From Pseudomonas sp. TH41 (GTDB lineage Bacteria > Pseudomonadota > Gammaproteobacteria > Pseudomonadales > Pseudomonadaceae): a DNA stretch of 64,000 nucleotides. The position numbers and the translations under genes were made by a program. Location: contig NZ_JAEKFH010000004.1 in NCBI RefSeq assembly GCF_016650695.1, positions 347,772 to 411,771 on the forward strand, given 5' to 3'. Positions 38,745 to 48,244 of this stretch are shown here, piece by piece (position 1 is the stretch's first letter; every line of letters begins with the position of its first letter). Under the pieces are notes generated by a model. It was not told where the DNA came from. It ran no database searches and worked only from the letters and a program-made list of their open reading frames with translations.

Positions 38745-41228
38745 ATGGCCACTGCGAACTGGACTCAATCATTACGGCTGCACAACAGGCTTGGTGCAGG
38801 GCTGGTCGTTGCGATGCTTACGCTCTCCGCCAATGCAGCGTCACAGGAAGTCAACGGCACGCCCGGTTCACCCAGTGCGACCACGACCGTCGACGGCAGA
38901 TACCTACCCAACCCTCCCCCGGCGTTTGGCGGCGTCATCAACCTCGACGCCGTGAACTCCACGCCCTACTGGTCGCCAACCATCGTACCTCCCAAAGACG
39001 CGCCGAATGTGTTGTTGATCATCACTGACGACGTCGGCTTCGGTGCCCCCAGTACGTTCGGCGGTCTCATCCCGACGCCGAGCATGGATCGCGTCGCGGC
39101 AGCCGGATTGCGCTTCACGCAATTCAATTCGACGGCACTGTGCTCGCCCACACGTGCAGCCTTGATTACCGGACGCAATCACCACTCCGTCGGTTTCGGC
39201 GTCATCACGGAAATTTCGACAGGGTATCCCGGTTACAACAGTGTCATCACCAAGGACAAGGTGACCATTGGCAAAATCCTCAAAGACAACGGCTATGCAA
39301 CGTCGTGGTTTGGCAAAAACCACAACACGCCGTCATTCCAGATCAGTCAGGCCGGTCCGTTTGATCAATGGCCCATTGGTATGGGCTTTGATTATTTCTT
39401 CGGGTTCATGGGCGGCGAAACCAGCCAGTGGCAACCGGGCAATCTGATGCGCAACACCACACCAATCCATCCTTACGTCGGCAAACCGGGGTGGAACCTG
39501 ATCACCGCGATGGCGGATGACGCCGTTGGCTATGTCAATGAATTGAATGCGCTCGATCCGAAGAAGCCGTTCTTTCTTTACTACGCGCCCGGCGGTACCC
39601 ACGCGCCGCATCACCCGACGCCCGAATGGATCGACAAGTTCAAGGGCAAGTTCGACATGGGCTGGAACGCCGCGCGCGACCAGATCTTCGCCAATCAGAA
39701 GCGCCTCGGCGTCATCCCGCCGGAAGCCAAGCTCACGCCGTGGCCGGATTCACTGAAGAAATGGGACGAACTTTCGGCGGACGAGAAAAAACTGTACGCC
39801 CACCAGATGGAAGTCTATGCGGCTTATCTGGCGTATACCGATCATGAAATCGGTCGGGTGATCCAGGCGATTGATGACATGGGCAAGCTCGACAACACGC
39901 TGGTTATCTACATCAGTGGTGACAACGGCAGTAGCGCAGAAGGCACCCCTAACGGCACACCAAACGAAATGACCACTTTCAACGGAATCGACGTTCCGGT
40001 CGCCGATCAGATGAAGTATCTGGATGCTTGGGGGTCGGACCAGACTTATCCGCACATGGCCGTGGGCTGGACCTGGGCCATGGACACCCCCTTCAAGTGG
40101 ACCAAGCAAATTGCATCGCATTTTGGCGGCACCCGCCAGGGCATGGCCATCTCCTGGCCGAACCGGATCAAGGATGCCGGCGGCATCCGTAACCAGTTCC
40201 ACCACGTCATTGACATCGAGCCGACGATCCTTGAAGCCACCGGCATTGATGCGCCGCTCCAGGTAGATGGCATTGCGCAAAAACCCATCGAAGGCACGAG
40301 CATGGCTTACCTCTTCGACAAGCAGAATGCCGAAAAGCCTTCTACACGCACCACGCAGTATTTCGAGATGTTTGGAATGCGCGCGCTTTATCACGAGGGC
40401 TGGATGGCATCGACGACGCCCTACCGCGCACCTTGGGACATTACTTCTCAGCCACCCAAGGACATCGTCAATGGCGTCAAATGGGAGCTGTACGACATCA
40501 CCAAGGACTGGACGCAGAATGACGATATCGCCGCCGCCAACCCTGCGAAACTCAAGGAACTACAGGATCTGTTCTGGGTGGAAGCGAACAAATATCAGGT
40601 GCTGCCGCTCGACGCTTCCGCATTTACTCGCGTCGTTGCACAGAGGCCGAGCATCGTGGCCGGACGCACCGAGTTCGATTACCTTTCGCCAGTGACGGGC
40701 ATTCTTCCAGGCAACGAGCCCAACGTGTTGAACAAGTCCTACGTCATTACGGCTGACATCACTGTTCCGGAAAATGGCGGCGACGGTGTACTGGTGACCG
40801 ACGGCGGCCGCTTTGGGGGTTACGCCCTCTACCTCCTGAAAGGTAAGCCGATTTTCAGCTACAACCTTGAAGGCGTTGCGCGATTCCGTTGGGAAGGGAC
40901 CGAGGCGCTCACTCCCGGAAAGCACAGCATCAGCTTTGATTTCAAATATGCCGGGCCGGGATTCGGTAAAGGCGGCACCGGTGTGCTGTCGGTGGATGGA
41001 AAGCAACTGGCTAGTCAAACAATCCCCCACAGCGTTCCATTCGTCTTCGGTGTGGATGAAAGTTTCGATGTCGGTTCCGACACCGGCACCCCCGTCGATG
41101 ACAAGGATTACCAGGTACCGTTTGCATTCACCGGTTCACTGCACAAACTTACCGTCAAGCTCGAACCAACGCAGTTGAATGTCGCGGGCAAGGAAGCAGT
41201 TCAGAACAAGGTCGGCAACAAAGACTAG
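38745..41228 (+). CDS. Exported Cys-type arylsulfatase-family sulfatase
   Basis: An 827-residue periplasmic sulfatase. Signal peptide GAGLVVAMLTLSANAASQ. Metal site VLLIITDDVGFGAPS; active-site motif FNSTALCSPTRAALITGRNH with Cys133 (C-x-P-x-R), converted to formylglycine. Further conserved TSWFGKNHNTP, FFLYYAPGGTHAPHH and VIYISGDNGSSAEG. The C-terminal ~200 residues form a beta-rich extension seen in large bacterial arylsulfatases. The AGGAG site precedes the ATG. 181 bp from the divergent FGE gene. Substrate unknown. Confidence 0.93.
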   Translation: MATANWTQSLRLHNRLGAGLVVAMLTLSANAASQEVNGTPGSPSATTTVDGRYLPNPPPAFGGVINLDAVNSTPYWSPTIVPPKDAPNVLLIITDDVGFGAPSTFGGLIPTPSMDRVAAAGLRFTQFNSTALCSPTRAALITGRNHHSVGFGVITEISTGYPGYNSVITKDKVTIGKILKDNGYATSWFGKNHNTPSFQISQAGPFDQWPIGMGFDYFFGFMGGETSQWQPGNLMRNTTPIHPYVGKPGWNLITAMADDAVGYVNELNALDPKKPFFLYYAPGGTHAPHHPTPEWIDKFKGKFDMGWNAARDQIFANQKRLGVIPPEAKLTPWPDSLKKWDELSADEKKLYAHQMEVYAAYLAYTDHEIGRVIQAIDDMGKLDNTLVIYISGDNGSSAEGTPNGTPNEMTTFNGIDVPVADQMKYLDAWGSDQTYPHMAVGWTWAMDTPFKWTKQIASHFGGTRQGMAISWPNRIKDAGGIRNQFHHVIDIEPTILEATGIDAPLQVDGIAQKPIEGTSMAYLFDKQNAEKPSTRTTQYFEMFGMRALYHEGWMASTTPYRAPWDITSQPPKDIVNGVKWELYDITKDWTQNDDIAAANPAKLKELQDLFWVEANKYQVLPLDASAFTRVVAQRPSIVAGRTEFDYLSPVTGILPGNEPNVLNKSYVITADITVPENGGDGVLVTDGGRFGGYALYLLKGKPIFSYNLEGVARFRWEGTEALTPGKHSISFDFKYAGPGFGKGGTGVLSVDGKQLASQTIPHSVPFVFGVDESFDVGSDTGTPVDDKDYQVPFAFTGSLHKLTVKLEPTQLNVAGKEAVQNKVGNKD

Positions 41229-41237
41229 GAAAAAGCA

Positions 41238-41267
41238 CGCGGATCATCTCTCACGGGATGATCCGCG
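41238..41267 (+). terminator. Hairpin terminator after sulfatase 1
   Basis: Perfect 11-bp stem CGCGGATCATC/GATGATCCGCG with an 8-nt loop, 10 bp after the stop; followed by only a weak T tract (ATTTACC). Confidence 0.7.
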
Positions 41268-41434
41268 ATTTACCAACGACAGCCTTCTTAATGTAACAAA
41301 AGCGGCCCTCAGAAACCCCCACCCGATTTGGCGCGAGCCCCCTCGTTGCTACAAATCCGCCACAGACGCCGACGCGCGTAGTTCCGGTATTGAGTCACAA
41401 ACCCGGATGTAAATTTCCTCGTGTTCCCTCCTCC

Positions 41435-41453
41435 CCCCTCCCCAATGGGGGGG
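41435..41453 (+). promoter_or_regulatory. 19-bp GC-rich element, copy 2 (upstream of acyl-CoA dehydrogenase)
   Basis: CCCCTCCCCAATGGGGGGG followed by TTTAAAC, 81 bp before the ATG at 41535. Nearly identical to copy 3 at 48153, including the trailing T--TAAA. The 41268-41434 stretch shows no gene. Confidence 0.6.
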
Positions 41454-41534
41454 TTTAAACAATCAAACCACGTCATTTTCCCTCCCCAGCACGTACATGC
41501 ACACAACGACTTCAACTGTGGGCGAGGAAAAACA

Positions 41535-42818
41535 ATGATCAAGTTGCACGACACCTTACAGTTACCGGATGTTGGATTGACCGGCTTCGAAACGCCGCTC
41601 AACGAAGTGGAACGCGCCGTCCAGCACTCCGTGCACCAATTCGCCAAAAACGTCCTGCGTCCCATCGGCCAGGAACTCGACAAAATGAGCGCCGAGGATG
41701 TCTGCGCAGCCGGTTCACCGTTCTGGACGGTTTACCAGGAAGCCGCGAAGCTGGGGCTGGACCCTGATTTCTTCTCCCAATTCGAACCCGACGTCGCTGT
41801 TCGACTCGAGTCGCTGATTGGCGAAGAGATGGGTTGGGGTGATGCGGGCCTGGGCGTTTCTTTGGGTGCGGCGGGCTTCCCCCTGCAAATGGCCATGGCC
41901 GTCGGCAATCAGGAACTGGTGGAGCTGTGCACCGGCAAGATCGGCTGCTGGATGATCACCCATCCGGACAAGGGCAGCGACATCATGGTCTACGACATGA
42001 AGCGCGAATGGCCCAAGGACCAGCCAGGCAACAAGGGCAGCCTCGGCGCCAAGGTCGACAAGGACAACATCGTCCTTAACGGCCAATGCTCGGCCTGGGT
42101 GTCCAACGGTGCAGTCGCTCAAGTGGGTCTGGCTTACGTCGCTGCCGATTATGGCGATGGTTACTTCGATGCCGACGGTCGACCCCATGGACTTGCGGTG
42201 ATTATCCCCCTCGACCTGCCCGGCGTTTCCCGTGGCAAACCGCTGGATAAGATCGGCCAACGCTCGCTGCCGCAGGGCGAGATTTACTTCGACAACGTCA
42301 CAGTGCCAATACGTTTCGCTGTAGCGCTGAAAGACGAGTATTACGGCAATCAATCGTCGGCGTGGTCCTACGCCGGCACGCACATGTCGCAGGTGTTTAC
42401 CGGTGTCGCTCGTTCGGCCTTCGAATTGGCGCTGCAGTATTGCCATGAGCGCAAACAAGGCGGCCAGTTGCTGATTGACCATCAACTGACCCGCTATCGC
42501 CTGGGCGACATGATGCGTCGTGTCGAGTTGTCACGTGGAGTCGCGCGTCGCTCGCTGGCCTACGCCCGCCTTACCCCGCACACCCATCCTTACGCCACTG
42601 CCTCCGCAAAAGTGACCGTCACCGAAGAGTGCATGAAAGTCGCCAGCGAAGCCCTGCAGCTGTTCGGCGGCGCGGGCACTTCCCGTGAGTACCCGATTGA
42701 AAAGCTGTTCCGCGACGCCCGTTCGGCGCTGATCGAGGACGGCGAGAACTACATCATCACCATGCGCGTCGGCCTGCTCTGCCAGCAGCTGTACGCCGAA
42801 GGCTGGTCACAGAACTGA
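41535..42818 (+). CDS. Acyl-CoA dehydrogenase
   Basis: A 427-residue FAD flavoprotein of the acyl-CoA dehydrogenase fold. N-terminal helical domain (VERAVQHSVHQFAKNVLRPI), middle domain (GCWMITHPDKGSDIM, GQCSAWVSNGAVAQVGLAYV) and C-terminal domain (SYAGTHMSQVFTGVARSAFE, EALQLFGGAGTSREYPIEKLFRDAR, EDGENYIITM). The GTGGGCGAGGAA leader supports the ATG at 41535 rather than the upstream frame. First gene of a plus-strand run to 48147, preceded by the GC-rich element. Would introduce a 2,3-double bond in the CoA-activated substrate. Confidence 0.92.
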   Translation: MIKLHDTLQLPDVGLTGFETPLNEVERAVQHSVHQFAKNVLRPIGQELDKMSAEDVCAAGSPFWTVYQEAAKLGLDPDFFSQFEPDVAVRLESLIGEEMGWGDAGLGVSLGAAGFPLQMAMAVGNQELVELCTGKIGCWMITHPDKGSDIMVYDMKREWPKDQPGNKGSLGAKVDKDNIVLNGQCSAWVSNGAVAQVGLAYVAADYGDGYFDADGRPHGLAVIIPLDLPGVSRGKPLDKIGQRSLPQGEIYFDNVTVPIRFAVALKDEYYGNQSSAWSYAGTHMSQVFTGVARSAFELALQYCHERKQGGQLLIDHQLTRYRLGDMMRRVELSRGVARRSLAYARLTPHTHPYATASAKVTVTEECMKVASEALQLFGGAGTSREYPIEKLFRDARSALIEDGENYIITMRVGLLCQQLYAEGWSQN

Positions 42819-42867
42819 CCGCTGCAAACCTGCTCCGCACCACTCCAAAAACAAGAGATCTGATGAA

Positions 42868-44001
42868 ATGGCTAAATACCCTGTAGTTGTTTATGGCGCC
42901 AGCGGCTACACCGGCATGCTGACAATGGACTGGCTGATTGACCAGAACATCCCGTTCACTGCCGTGGCCCGCGATGCCCGCCGCACTCAGGAAATGATGG
43001 CGCAACGGGTGGTTCGCCTTGAGTCGGCCACCTACGAGATCATCGAAGCGGAACACACCGTCGAAGCGCTGACGCATGCGTTCAAAGGTGCCAAAGTCGT
43101 GTGCAACACCGTCGGCCCTTTCGTCAAATTCGGCCTGACCACCGTTGAAGCAGCACTCAAAGCGGGTTGCCATCACCTCGATACAACCGGCGAACAAGAG
43201 TACATGCGCAAGGTGCGTGAGCAGTTCGGCGACCTGTATGCCCAGGCCGGCCTGGTGGTCTCACCGTCGCTGTCCTACATGTACACCTACGCTGAAATCG
43301 CCGCCGAACTGGCCCTGGAACACCCGGGCATCGATGCGCTGGAAACCTCGACTCTGTGCCGTGGCCCGCGTGGCGGCGCCGCCGGTGTCACCGTTGGCTC
43401 GACCGCTTCGATTTTCGAGCTGCTGCGCTCCGAGCAATGCTATCTCTGGGAGAAGAAGCTCGTGGCGCACCCGGTGGGCACGTCCTTCAACATCGCCTCG
43501 CCTGACTTCCTGACCCCGGTGTTCGCCTTACCATGGGGAGGCACGTCGCTGCCGGTGTATTTCGAGAACGATCCACGGGTGCGCTCTTGCGTGTCCTGCG
43601 TCGGCTTCTACGACAACAACGTGATGCAGATGGTGCATTCCATCGGCCAGAAGTGGGAGTCGGAGTACAAGTTCCTGCCACCTGAGCAGCAAGACGCGGT
43701 GATCCAGCAAATGGTCCAGTCGACCACACCGACGATGCCGCCACGCGAGCGCACCACCATCGTGCGCATGGTCGATACCGCTATCGGCCGTGGCCAGCTC
43801 TCATCCGTGCGCGCCACCGTGCATGGCACCACCGCTTACATCGCCACCGGCGCCTTGCAGACTGCAGCGGCGATCAAGCTGATCGATGGCGACACCAACA
43901 AGGTCGGTTTCGTCTCCGGCTCCAAAGCCTTCGGCCATCGCTACCTGCTGGGCTTCCTCGAAGAACGTGGCTTGGCTCGCGCCACCGTTACCCAGCTCTG
44001 A
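42868..44001 (+). CDS. Saccharopine dehydrogenase-like NAD(P)-binding protein
   Basis: A 377-residue Rossmann-fold protein. The nucleotide motif is VVVYGASGYTGMLTMDWL near the N-terminus, followed by GAKVVCNTVGPFVKFGLTTV and HHLDTTGEQEYM, as in the saccharopine dehydrogenase-like or trans-acting enoyl reductase families. Lies 49 bp after the acyl-CoA dehydrogenase and 18 bp before the ligase. A lipid or keto-acid reductase role is more likely than lysine metabolism given the neighbours. Substrate unknown. Confidence 0.8.
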   Translation: MAKYPVVVYGASGYTGMLTMDWLIDQNIPFTAVARDARRTQEMMAQRVVRLESATYEIIEAEHTVEALTHAFKGAKVVCNTVGPFVKFGLTTVEAALKAGCHHLDTTGEQEYMRKVREQFGDLYAQAGLVVSPSLSYMYTYAEIAAELALEHPGIDALETSTLCRGPRGGAAGVTVGSTASIFELLRSEQCYLWEKKLVAHPVGTSFNIASPDFLTPVFALPWGGTSLPVYFENDPRVRSCVSCVGFYDNNVMQMVHSIGQKWESEYKFLPPEQQDAVIQQMVQSTTPTMPPRERTTIVRMVDTAIGRGQLSSVRATVHGTTAYIATGALQTAAAIKLIDGDTNKVGFVSGSKAFGHRYLLGFLEERGLARATVTQL

Positions 44002-44019
44002 TCGGGCACAGGAACTGAC

Positions 44020-45576
44020 ATGGCAATTATCGATTTTTACGACCGCGGCTGGCGCATTGATCCGGCCGCCATCGCCTACATCCAGGGCGAGCGTTCTTTC
44101 ACGTTTAATGAAATCGGAGAACTGTCCTGCCGCATCGCCAACGCGCTGCTGGCACTGGACCTGCCGAAGGAAACCAAAGGCGCGATCTGGGCCGGCAATG
44201 ACGTGACAGCCTGGGCCTGCACCTTGGGGCTGTGGCGCGCGAACATGACCTGGATTCCGGTCAACGCGCGCAACGCGGTGCAGGAAAACGCCGACATCCT
44301 CGATTCGTTCGATTGCGACGTGATGTTCTACCAGCACGACTTTGCCGCCGTGATGGCCGACATCCGTCCATTGTTGCCGAAGATCAAGCACTGGATTTGC
44401 ATCGATGCCACCGACGGCGTTACGCCGTCGCTGGACACCTGGACCGCAGGCCAGCCGTCGACGCGCCCGGAAGTCGCCTATGACATGGACGACGTGGTCA
44501 TGCTCTCGCCCACCGGCGGCACCACCGGCAAGCCGAAAGGGGTGATGAATACGCATCGCAGCGCGCAAACGTTCATTGCTCATTTCATGCTGGCCTGTAG
44601 TTATCGCGACGGGCTCAAGCCAGTGAACATGGCGGCTGCGCCGATGACCCACACCGCCGGCCTGCTGGCGGTGCCCTGCACGGCGCAAGGCGGCACGGTC
44701 GTCGTCCTGCCAAAGCCTGATCCGGCGCTGATGCTGGCGTCCATCACACAACACAAAGTCAGCGAGTTCTTCCTGCCGCCGACGGTGATTTACAAGCTGC
44801 TGGAAATCCCAGGGATCGAAAACCTCGACTTCTCTTCGGTCAAGTACCTGCTGTACGGCGCTGCGCCGATGTCGGTCGAGAAACTGAAAAAGGCTATCGA
44901 AGTCTTCGGTCCGATCATGGCTGGCGGCTACGGTCAGACCGAGGCCCCGGCGAGCATCGCCAACCTGCGTCCGGACGAGCATCTGGTTAACGGTGAACTG
45001 GCAAGTGACAGCCGTCTTTCATCTGTCGGCCGCCCCAATCCGCTGATCCGTGTCGAGGTGATGAACGACGCCGGGCAGATTCTCGCCCGGGGCGAAACCG
45101 GTGAAATCTGCGTACAGGGCGACCTGATCATGAAAGGCTATTACAAACAGCCGGAAGTGACCGCGCAGACCATCGTCGGCGGTTGGCTGCACACCGGCGA
45201 CATTGGCCATATCGACAGCGAAGGCTACCTGCACCTGACCGATCGCAAGAAGGACATGATCATCACCGGTGGCTTCAACGTCTACCCGAGCGAAGTCGAG
45301 CAAGTGCTGTGGAGCCATCCGGCTGTGCAGGACTGCGCCGTGATCGGCGTGCCCGACGAGAAATGGGGCGAAGCGGTCAAGGCGGTGGTTGAACTCAACC
45401 CCGGTCATACCGTCACCTCACAAGAACTCATCGACCTGTGCAAAGCCCGGCTGGGTGGCGTCATGGCACCCAAATCGGTGGACTTCATCGACAGCCTGCC
45501 ACGCAGCCCGGTGGGCAAGGTGCTGAAGAAAGACCTGCGTGCCCGCTACTGGGATGGCGCGCAACGCCAGATCTGA
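44020..45576 (+). CDS. Acyl-CoA synthetase (AMP-forming), ligase 1
   Basis: A 518-residue ANL-superfamily ligase. Phosphate loop MLSPTGGTTGKPKGVMNTHR; AMP-binding GGYGQTEAPAS; hinge HTGDIGHIDSEGYLHLTDRKKDMIITGG; C-terminal catalytic Lys in SPVGKVLKKDLR. CACAGGA site before the ATG. Activates a carboxylic acid to its CoA ester for the dehydrogenase and thiolase of the same operon. A second, distinct ligase is encoded at 52550 on the other strand. Confidence 0.93.
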   Translation: MAIIDFYDRGWRIDPAAIAYIQGERSFTFNEIGELSCRIANALLALDLPKETKGAIWAGNDVTAWACTLGLWRANMTWIPVNARNAVQENADILDSFDCDVMFYQHDFAAVMADIRPLLPKIKHWICIDATDGVTPSLDTWTAGQPSTRPEVAYDMDDVVMLSPTGGTTGKPKGVMNTHRSAQTFIAHFMLACSYRDGLKPVNMAAAPMTHTAGLLAVPCTAQGGTVVVLPKPDPALMLASITQHKVSEFFLPPTVIYKLLEIPGIENLDFSSVKYLLYGAAPMSVEKLKKAIEVFGPIMAGGYGQTEAPASIANLRPDEHLVNGELASDSRLSSVGRPNPLIRVEVMNDAGQILARGETGEICVQGDLIMKGYYKQPEVTAQTIVGGWLHTGDIGHIDSEGYLHLTDRKKDMIITGGFNVYPSEVEQVLWSHPAVQDCAVIGVPDEKWGEAVKAVVELNPGHTVTSQELIDLCKARLGGVMAPKSVDFIDSLPRSPVGKVLKKDLRARYWDGAQRQI

Positions 45577-45645
45577 TTCATCGCCCCTCACCTTCACCAT
45601 CGTTGAACGGCGCCGCAGTCATGCGGCGTCACTCAGGAGAGTTGC

Positions 45646-46884
45646 ATGAGCACCATCTACATTGCCGGCATCGCCATGACGGTCTTCGGTCGTCACCTGG
45701 AACGCAGCCTCGACGACCTGGCCCGCGAAGCGCTGGACGGCGCGCTGAAAGACGCCAAATGCGGCCGCCTGGATCTGGGCATTGCCTTTTATGCCGGGAT
45801 GACCAATGGCCCTTTGCAAGGTCAGATTTCCATCCCGGGCCAGGTTGTGTTCAGCAAGATCGGCATCGAAAGCATCCCCGTCTACAACGTGGAAAACGCC
45901 TGCGCCTCCGGCAGCTCTGCGTTCAATCTCGCTGTGCAAAGTTTGCAGGCCGGCACGACCGATATCGCATTGGCGCTGGGCGCCGAGAAAATGAACATCC
46001 CCGACAAAGCGAGGGCCTTCCAGATTTTCGAAGGTGGCTGGGACGTGTCTCGCGTCGACGAGAATTACCAGACGCTGGTGAACATGGGCGAAGGCGTCGA
46101 GATTCCCGAGGGTTCGGAATCGGACAAACCCTACAGCAGGTTTATGGCGATCTATGCCGCCATGTGCCGATACCACATGAAAACCTACGGTACGACGCAA
46201 CGGCAGATTGCTGCGGTCTCGGCCAAGAACCACACCCACTCGGTGCACAATCCGTTTTCACAGTTCCGCAAGCCGTTCACCATCGAAGAAATCCTGGCGG
46301 CACCGCCGATCACCTACCCGATCACCTTGCCGATGTGCGCCCCACTGTCGGACGGCGCTGCGGCGGCGATCCTCTGCACTGAGGAAGGCCTCAAGCGCAT
46401 CGGCGCAGACCGCAGCCGCTGCATCAAGGTTTCGGCCAGTGTGATCCGTAGCTTCAGCCATCGTCGCCTCGATCAGCCAGAGCTGAACATTGCGCGACTG
46501 GCGGCTGATCACGCGTACGACCTCGCCGGCCTCGGGCCGGAGGATATCGATGTCGCGGAAGTGCATGACGCGTCGGCGATGGGTGAAATCATCCAGGTCG
46601 AAAACCTGCGACTGGCCGAATTGGGCATGGGCGGACCGTGCGCCGAGCGCGGCGATTTCACCCTCGGCGGTCGAATCCCGGTCAACCCCTCGGGCGGTCT
46701 CGAATCCAAGGGCCATCCGATCAGCGCTACCGGCCTCGGGCAGCTCTGCGAGTTGGTCACGCAATTGCGCGGCGAGGCCGGCAAGCGCCAGATCGAAGGC
46801 GCGCGCCATGCCATTCAGGAAAACGGTGGCGGACTTCAGGGCATCGAAGAGGCCGCTGTCGCCATTCACATTCTCAGCAAATAG
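45646..46884 (+). CDS. SCP2-type thiolase (acetyl-CoA acetyltransferase-like)
   Basis: A 412-residue thiolase-fold protein. Nucleophile Cys in VENACASGSSAFNLAVQSL; later YDLAGLGPEDIDVAEVHDAS with the His of the HDAS motif; and GGLESKGHPISATGLGQLCE with the GHPxxATG catalytic His. The C-terminus NGGGLQGIEEAAVAIHIL and HDAS element put it in the SCP2/lipid-transfer thiolase branch, often seen with steroid or branched side-chain breakdown. CAGGAG site upstream. Probably removes acetyl- or propionyl-CoA from the substrate; also possible is an aldolase-associated role. Confidence 0.87.
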   Translation: MSTIYIAGIAMTVFGRHLERSLDDLAREALDGALKDAKCGRLDLGIAFYAGMTNGPLQGQISIPGQVVFSKIGIESIPVYNVENACASGSSAFNLAVQSLQAGTTDIALALGAEKMNIPDKARAFQIFEGGWDVSRVDENYQTLVNMGEGVEIPEGSESDKPYSRFMAIYAAMCRYHMKTYGTTQRQIAAVSAKNHTHSVHNPFSQFRKPFTIEEILAAPPITYPITLPMCAPLSDGAAAAILCTEEGLKRIGADRSRCIKVSASVIRSFSHRRLDQPELNIARLAADHAYDLAGLGPEDIDVAEVHDASAMGEIIQVENLRLAELGMGGPCAERGDFTLGGRIPVNPSGGLESKGHPISATGLGQLCELVTQLRGEAGKRQIEGARHAIQENGGGLQGIEEAAVAIHILSK

Positions 46885-46945
46885 GTCACCTGCTCTTCGA
46901 GTGTCGATGGCAGGCGAAACATCAAAACAACAAGGATAAAAAGAC

Positions 46946-47740
46946 ATGTTTCAAAACAAAGTGGTGGTCATTACCGGCGCGGGTTCCGGCATTGGCCGGG
47001 AACTGGCCATTCAGTTTGCGGAGGCCGGGGCGCGCCTCGCCCTGTCCGACATCAATCGCGTCGGTCTCGACGAAACCCTGCGGCGCCTGCCCGCCGGCAG
47101 CAACGCCAACAGTTACCTGCTGGACGTGGCCTCGTGGGAGGCGTTTCAAGCCCACGCCGATGAGGTCAAACGCGATTTCGGCACCGCGCATTACGTCATC
47201 AACAATGCCGGCGCCACCGTCGTCGGCACGGTCGCCAACACCTCCATCGAAGAGTTCGAGTGGCAGCTGGGCATCAATATGTGGGGGGTGCTCTATGGCA
47301 CCAAGGCCTTCCTGCCGATGATGTTCGAACAGCGCGAAGGTTGCGTCGTCAACATCTCCAGCATTTTCGGCCTGCTCGGCTATCCGATGCAAAGCGCCTA
47401 CAACATGTCGAAATTTGCCATCCGTGGCCTGACCGAATGCCTGTGGTCGGAACTGGAGAACACTGGCGTACGCGCGGTGTGTGTTCACCCCGGCGGCATC
47501 AAGACCAACATCGAAAAAGCCAGCCGCCGCTGCAAGGCCGCCGGCGTGGAAGAAGAAAAGTTCGCGGCCCTCGCCGCCGGCATGCTGCTGACCCCTCCTG
47601 AGGAGTGTGCCGCCGACATCATCAAAGGCCTGCGCAAAGGCGCGAAACGCATCATGACCGGGAACAAGTCGAAAACCGTGTACTGGGTCAGCCGACTGTT
47701 CCCGAACAGTTATCCAAAACTGCTCAAACTGATGGCTTGA
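46946..47740 (+). CDS. Short-chain dehydrogenase/reductase 1
   Basis: A 264-residue classical SDR. Cofactor motif VVITGAGSGIGRELA, NNAG element INNAGATVVG, catalytic Ser/Tyr/Lys in NISSIFGLLGYPMQSAYNMSK, and PGGIKT after. The acidic Asp after the second strand (LALSDINR) suggests NAD preference. AAGGAT site upstream. In the operon between thiolase and the small membrane protein; probably oxidises a hydroxyacyl or hydroxyl group. A second SDR at 54243 is a separate gene. Confidence 0.9.
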   Translation: MFQNKVVVITGAGSGIGRELAIQFAEAGARLALSDINRVGLDETLRRLPAGSNANSYLLDVASWEAFQAHADEVKRDFGTAHYVINNAGATVVGTVANTSIEEFEWQLGINMWGVLYGTKAFLPMMFEQREGCVVNISSIFGLLGYPMQSAYNMSKFAIRGLTECLWSELENTGVRAVCVHPGGIKTNIEKASRRCKAAGVEEEKFAALAAGMLLTPPEECAADIIKGLRKGAKRIMTGNKSKTVYWVSRLFPNSYPKLLKLMA

Positions 47741-47751
47741 GGAATCTAATC

Positions 47752-48147
47752 ATGCAAACCAAATACTCCAGCGGGCTATTCAAGATCGCCGCCTGTTTCA
47801 ACCTGCTTGCAGGCCTTCCATTTCTGTTGGCCACGACACCGGTCGCCTCATTAGTGGGACTGGAAGTGACCCCGACCTCCATGCTGTTCATTCAAATCAC
47901 CATGGCGATGGTCGTCATGTTTGGCTGGGCTTACTGGATGGTCAGCGTCGATCCAGCGCGCTACCGCCCGTTCATCGGGCTGGGGCTTGCCTCGAAAATC
48001 ATGGTTGTCGCGCTCATCGGCGGTTACTGGCTGACGGGCAATATTCCCTGGCAGCTGCCGGCCCTGGCATCGGGTGACATCGTCTTTGCGGCATTGTTCT
48101 GGCGTTACTTGAGCGGCAGCCGATTGACCGCGGTTCAGCGCTGCTGA
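47752..48147 (+). CDS. Small four-helix membrane protein
   Basis: A 131-residue integral membrane protein with about four hydrophobic helices: IAACFNLLAGLPFLLA, MLFIQITMAMVVMFGWAYWM, IMVVALIGGYWLTGNI and LPALASGDIVFAALFWRYL. A TTGAGGAATC leader 11 bp after the SDR stop supports the ATG at 47752. Not recognised as a named family by eye. Its operon position suggests a membrane role in uptake or handling of the same substrate. Confidence 0.75.
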   Translation: MQTKYSSGLFKIAACFNLLAGLPFLLATTPVASLVGLEVTPTSMLFIQITMAMVVMFGWAYWMVSVDPARYRPFIGLGLASKIMVVALIGGYWLTGNIPWQLPALASGDIVFAALFWRYLSGSRLTAVQRC

Positions 48148-48152
48148 TCATA

Positions 48153-48171
48153 CCCCTCGCCAATGGGGGGG
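48153..48171 (+). promoter_or_regulatory. 19-bp GC-rich element, copy 3 (upstream of cupin)
   Basis: CCCCTCGCCAATGGGGGGG followed by TGGTAAAT, 73 bp before the ATG at 48245. One mismatch to copy 2 within the 19 bp. Confidence 0.6.
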
Positions 48172-48244
48172 TGGTAAATGCGGAGGCGATACAGGATGCC
48201 TCTGAACACCGTGAACACCTTCAACCAACAAGAGAACAACAAGC

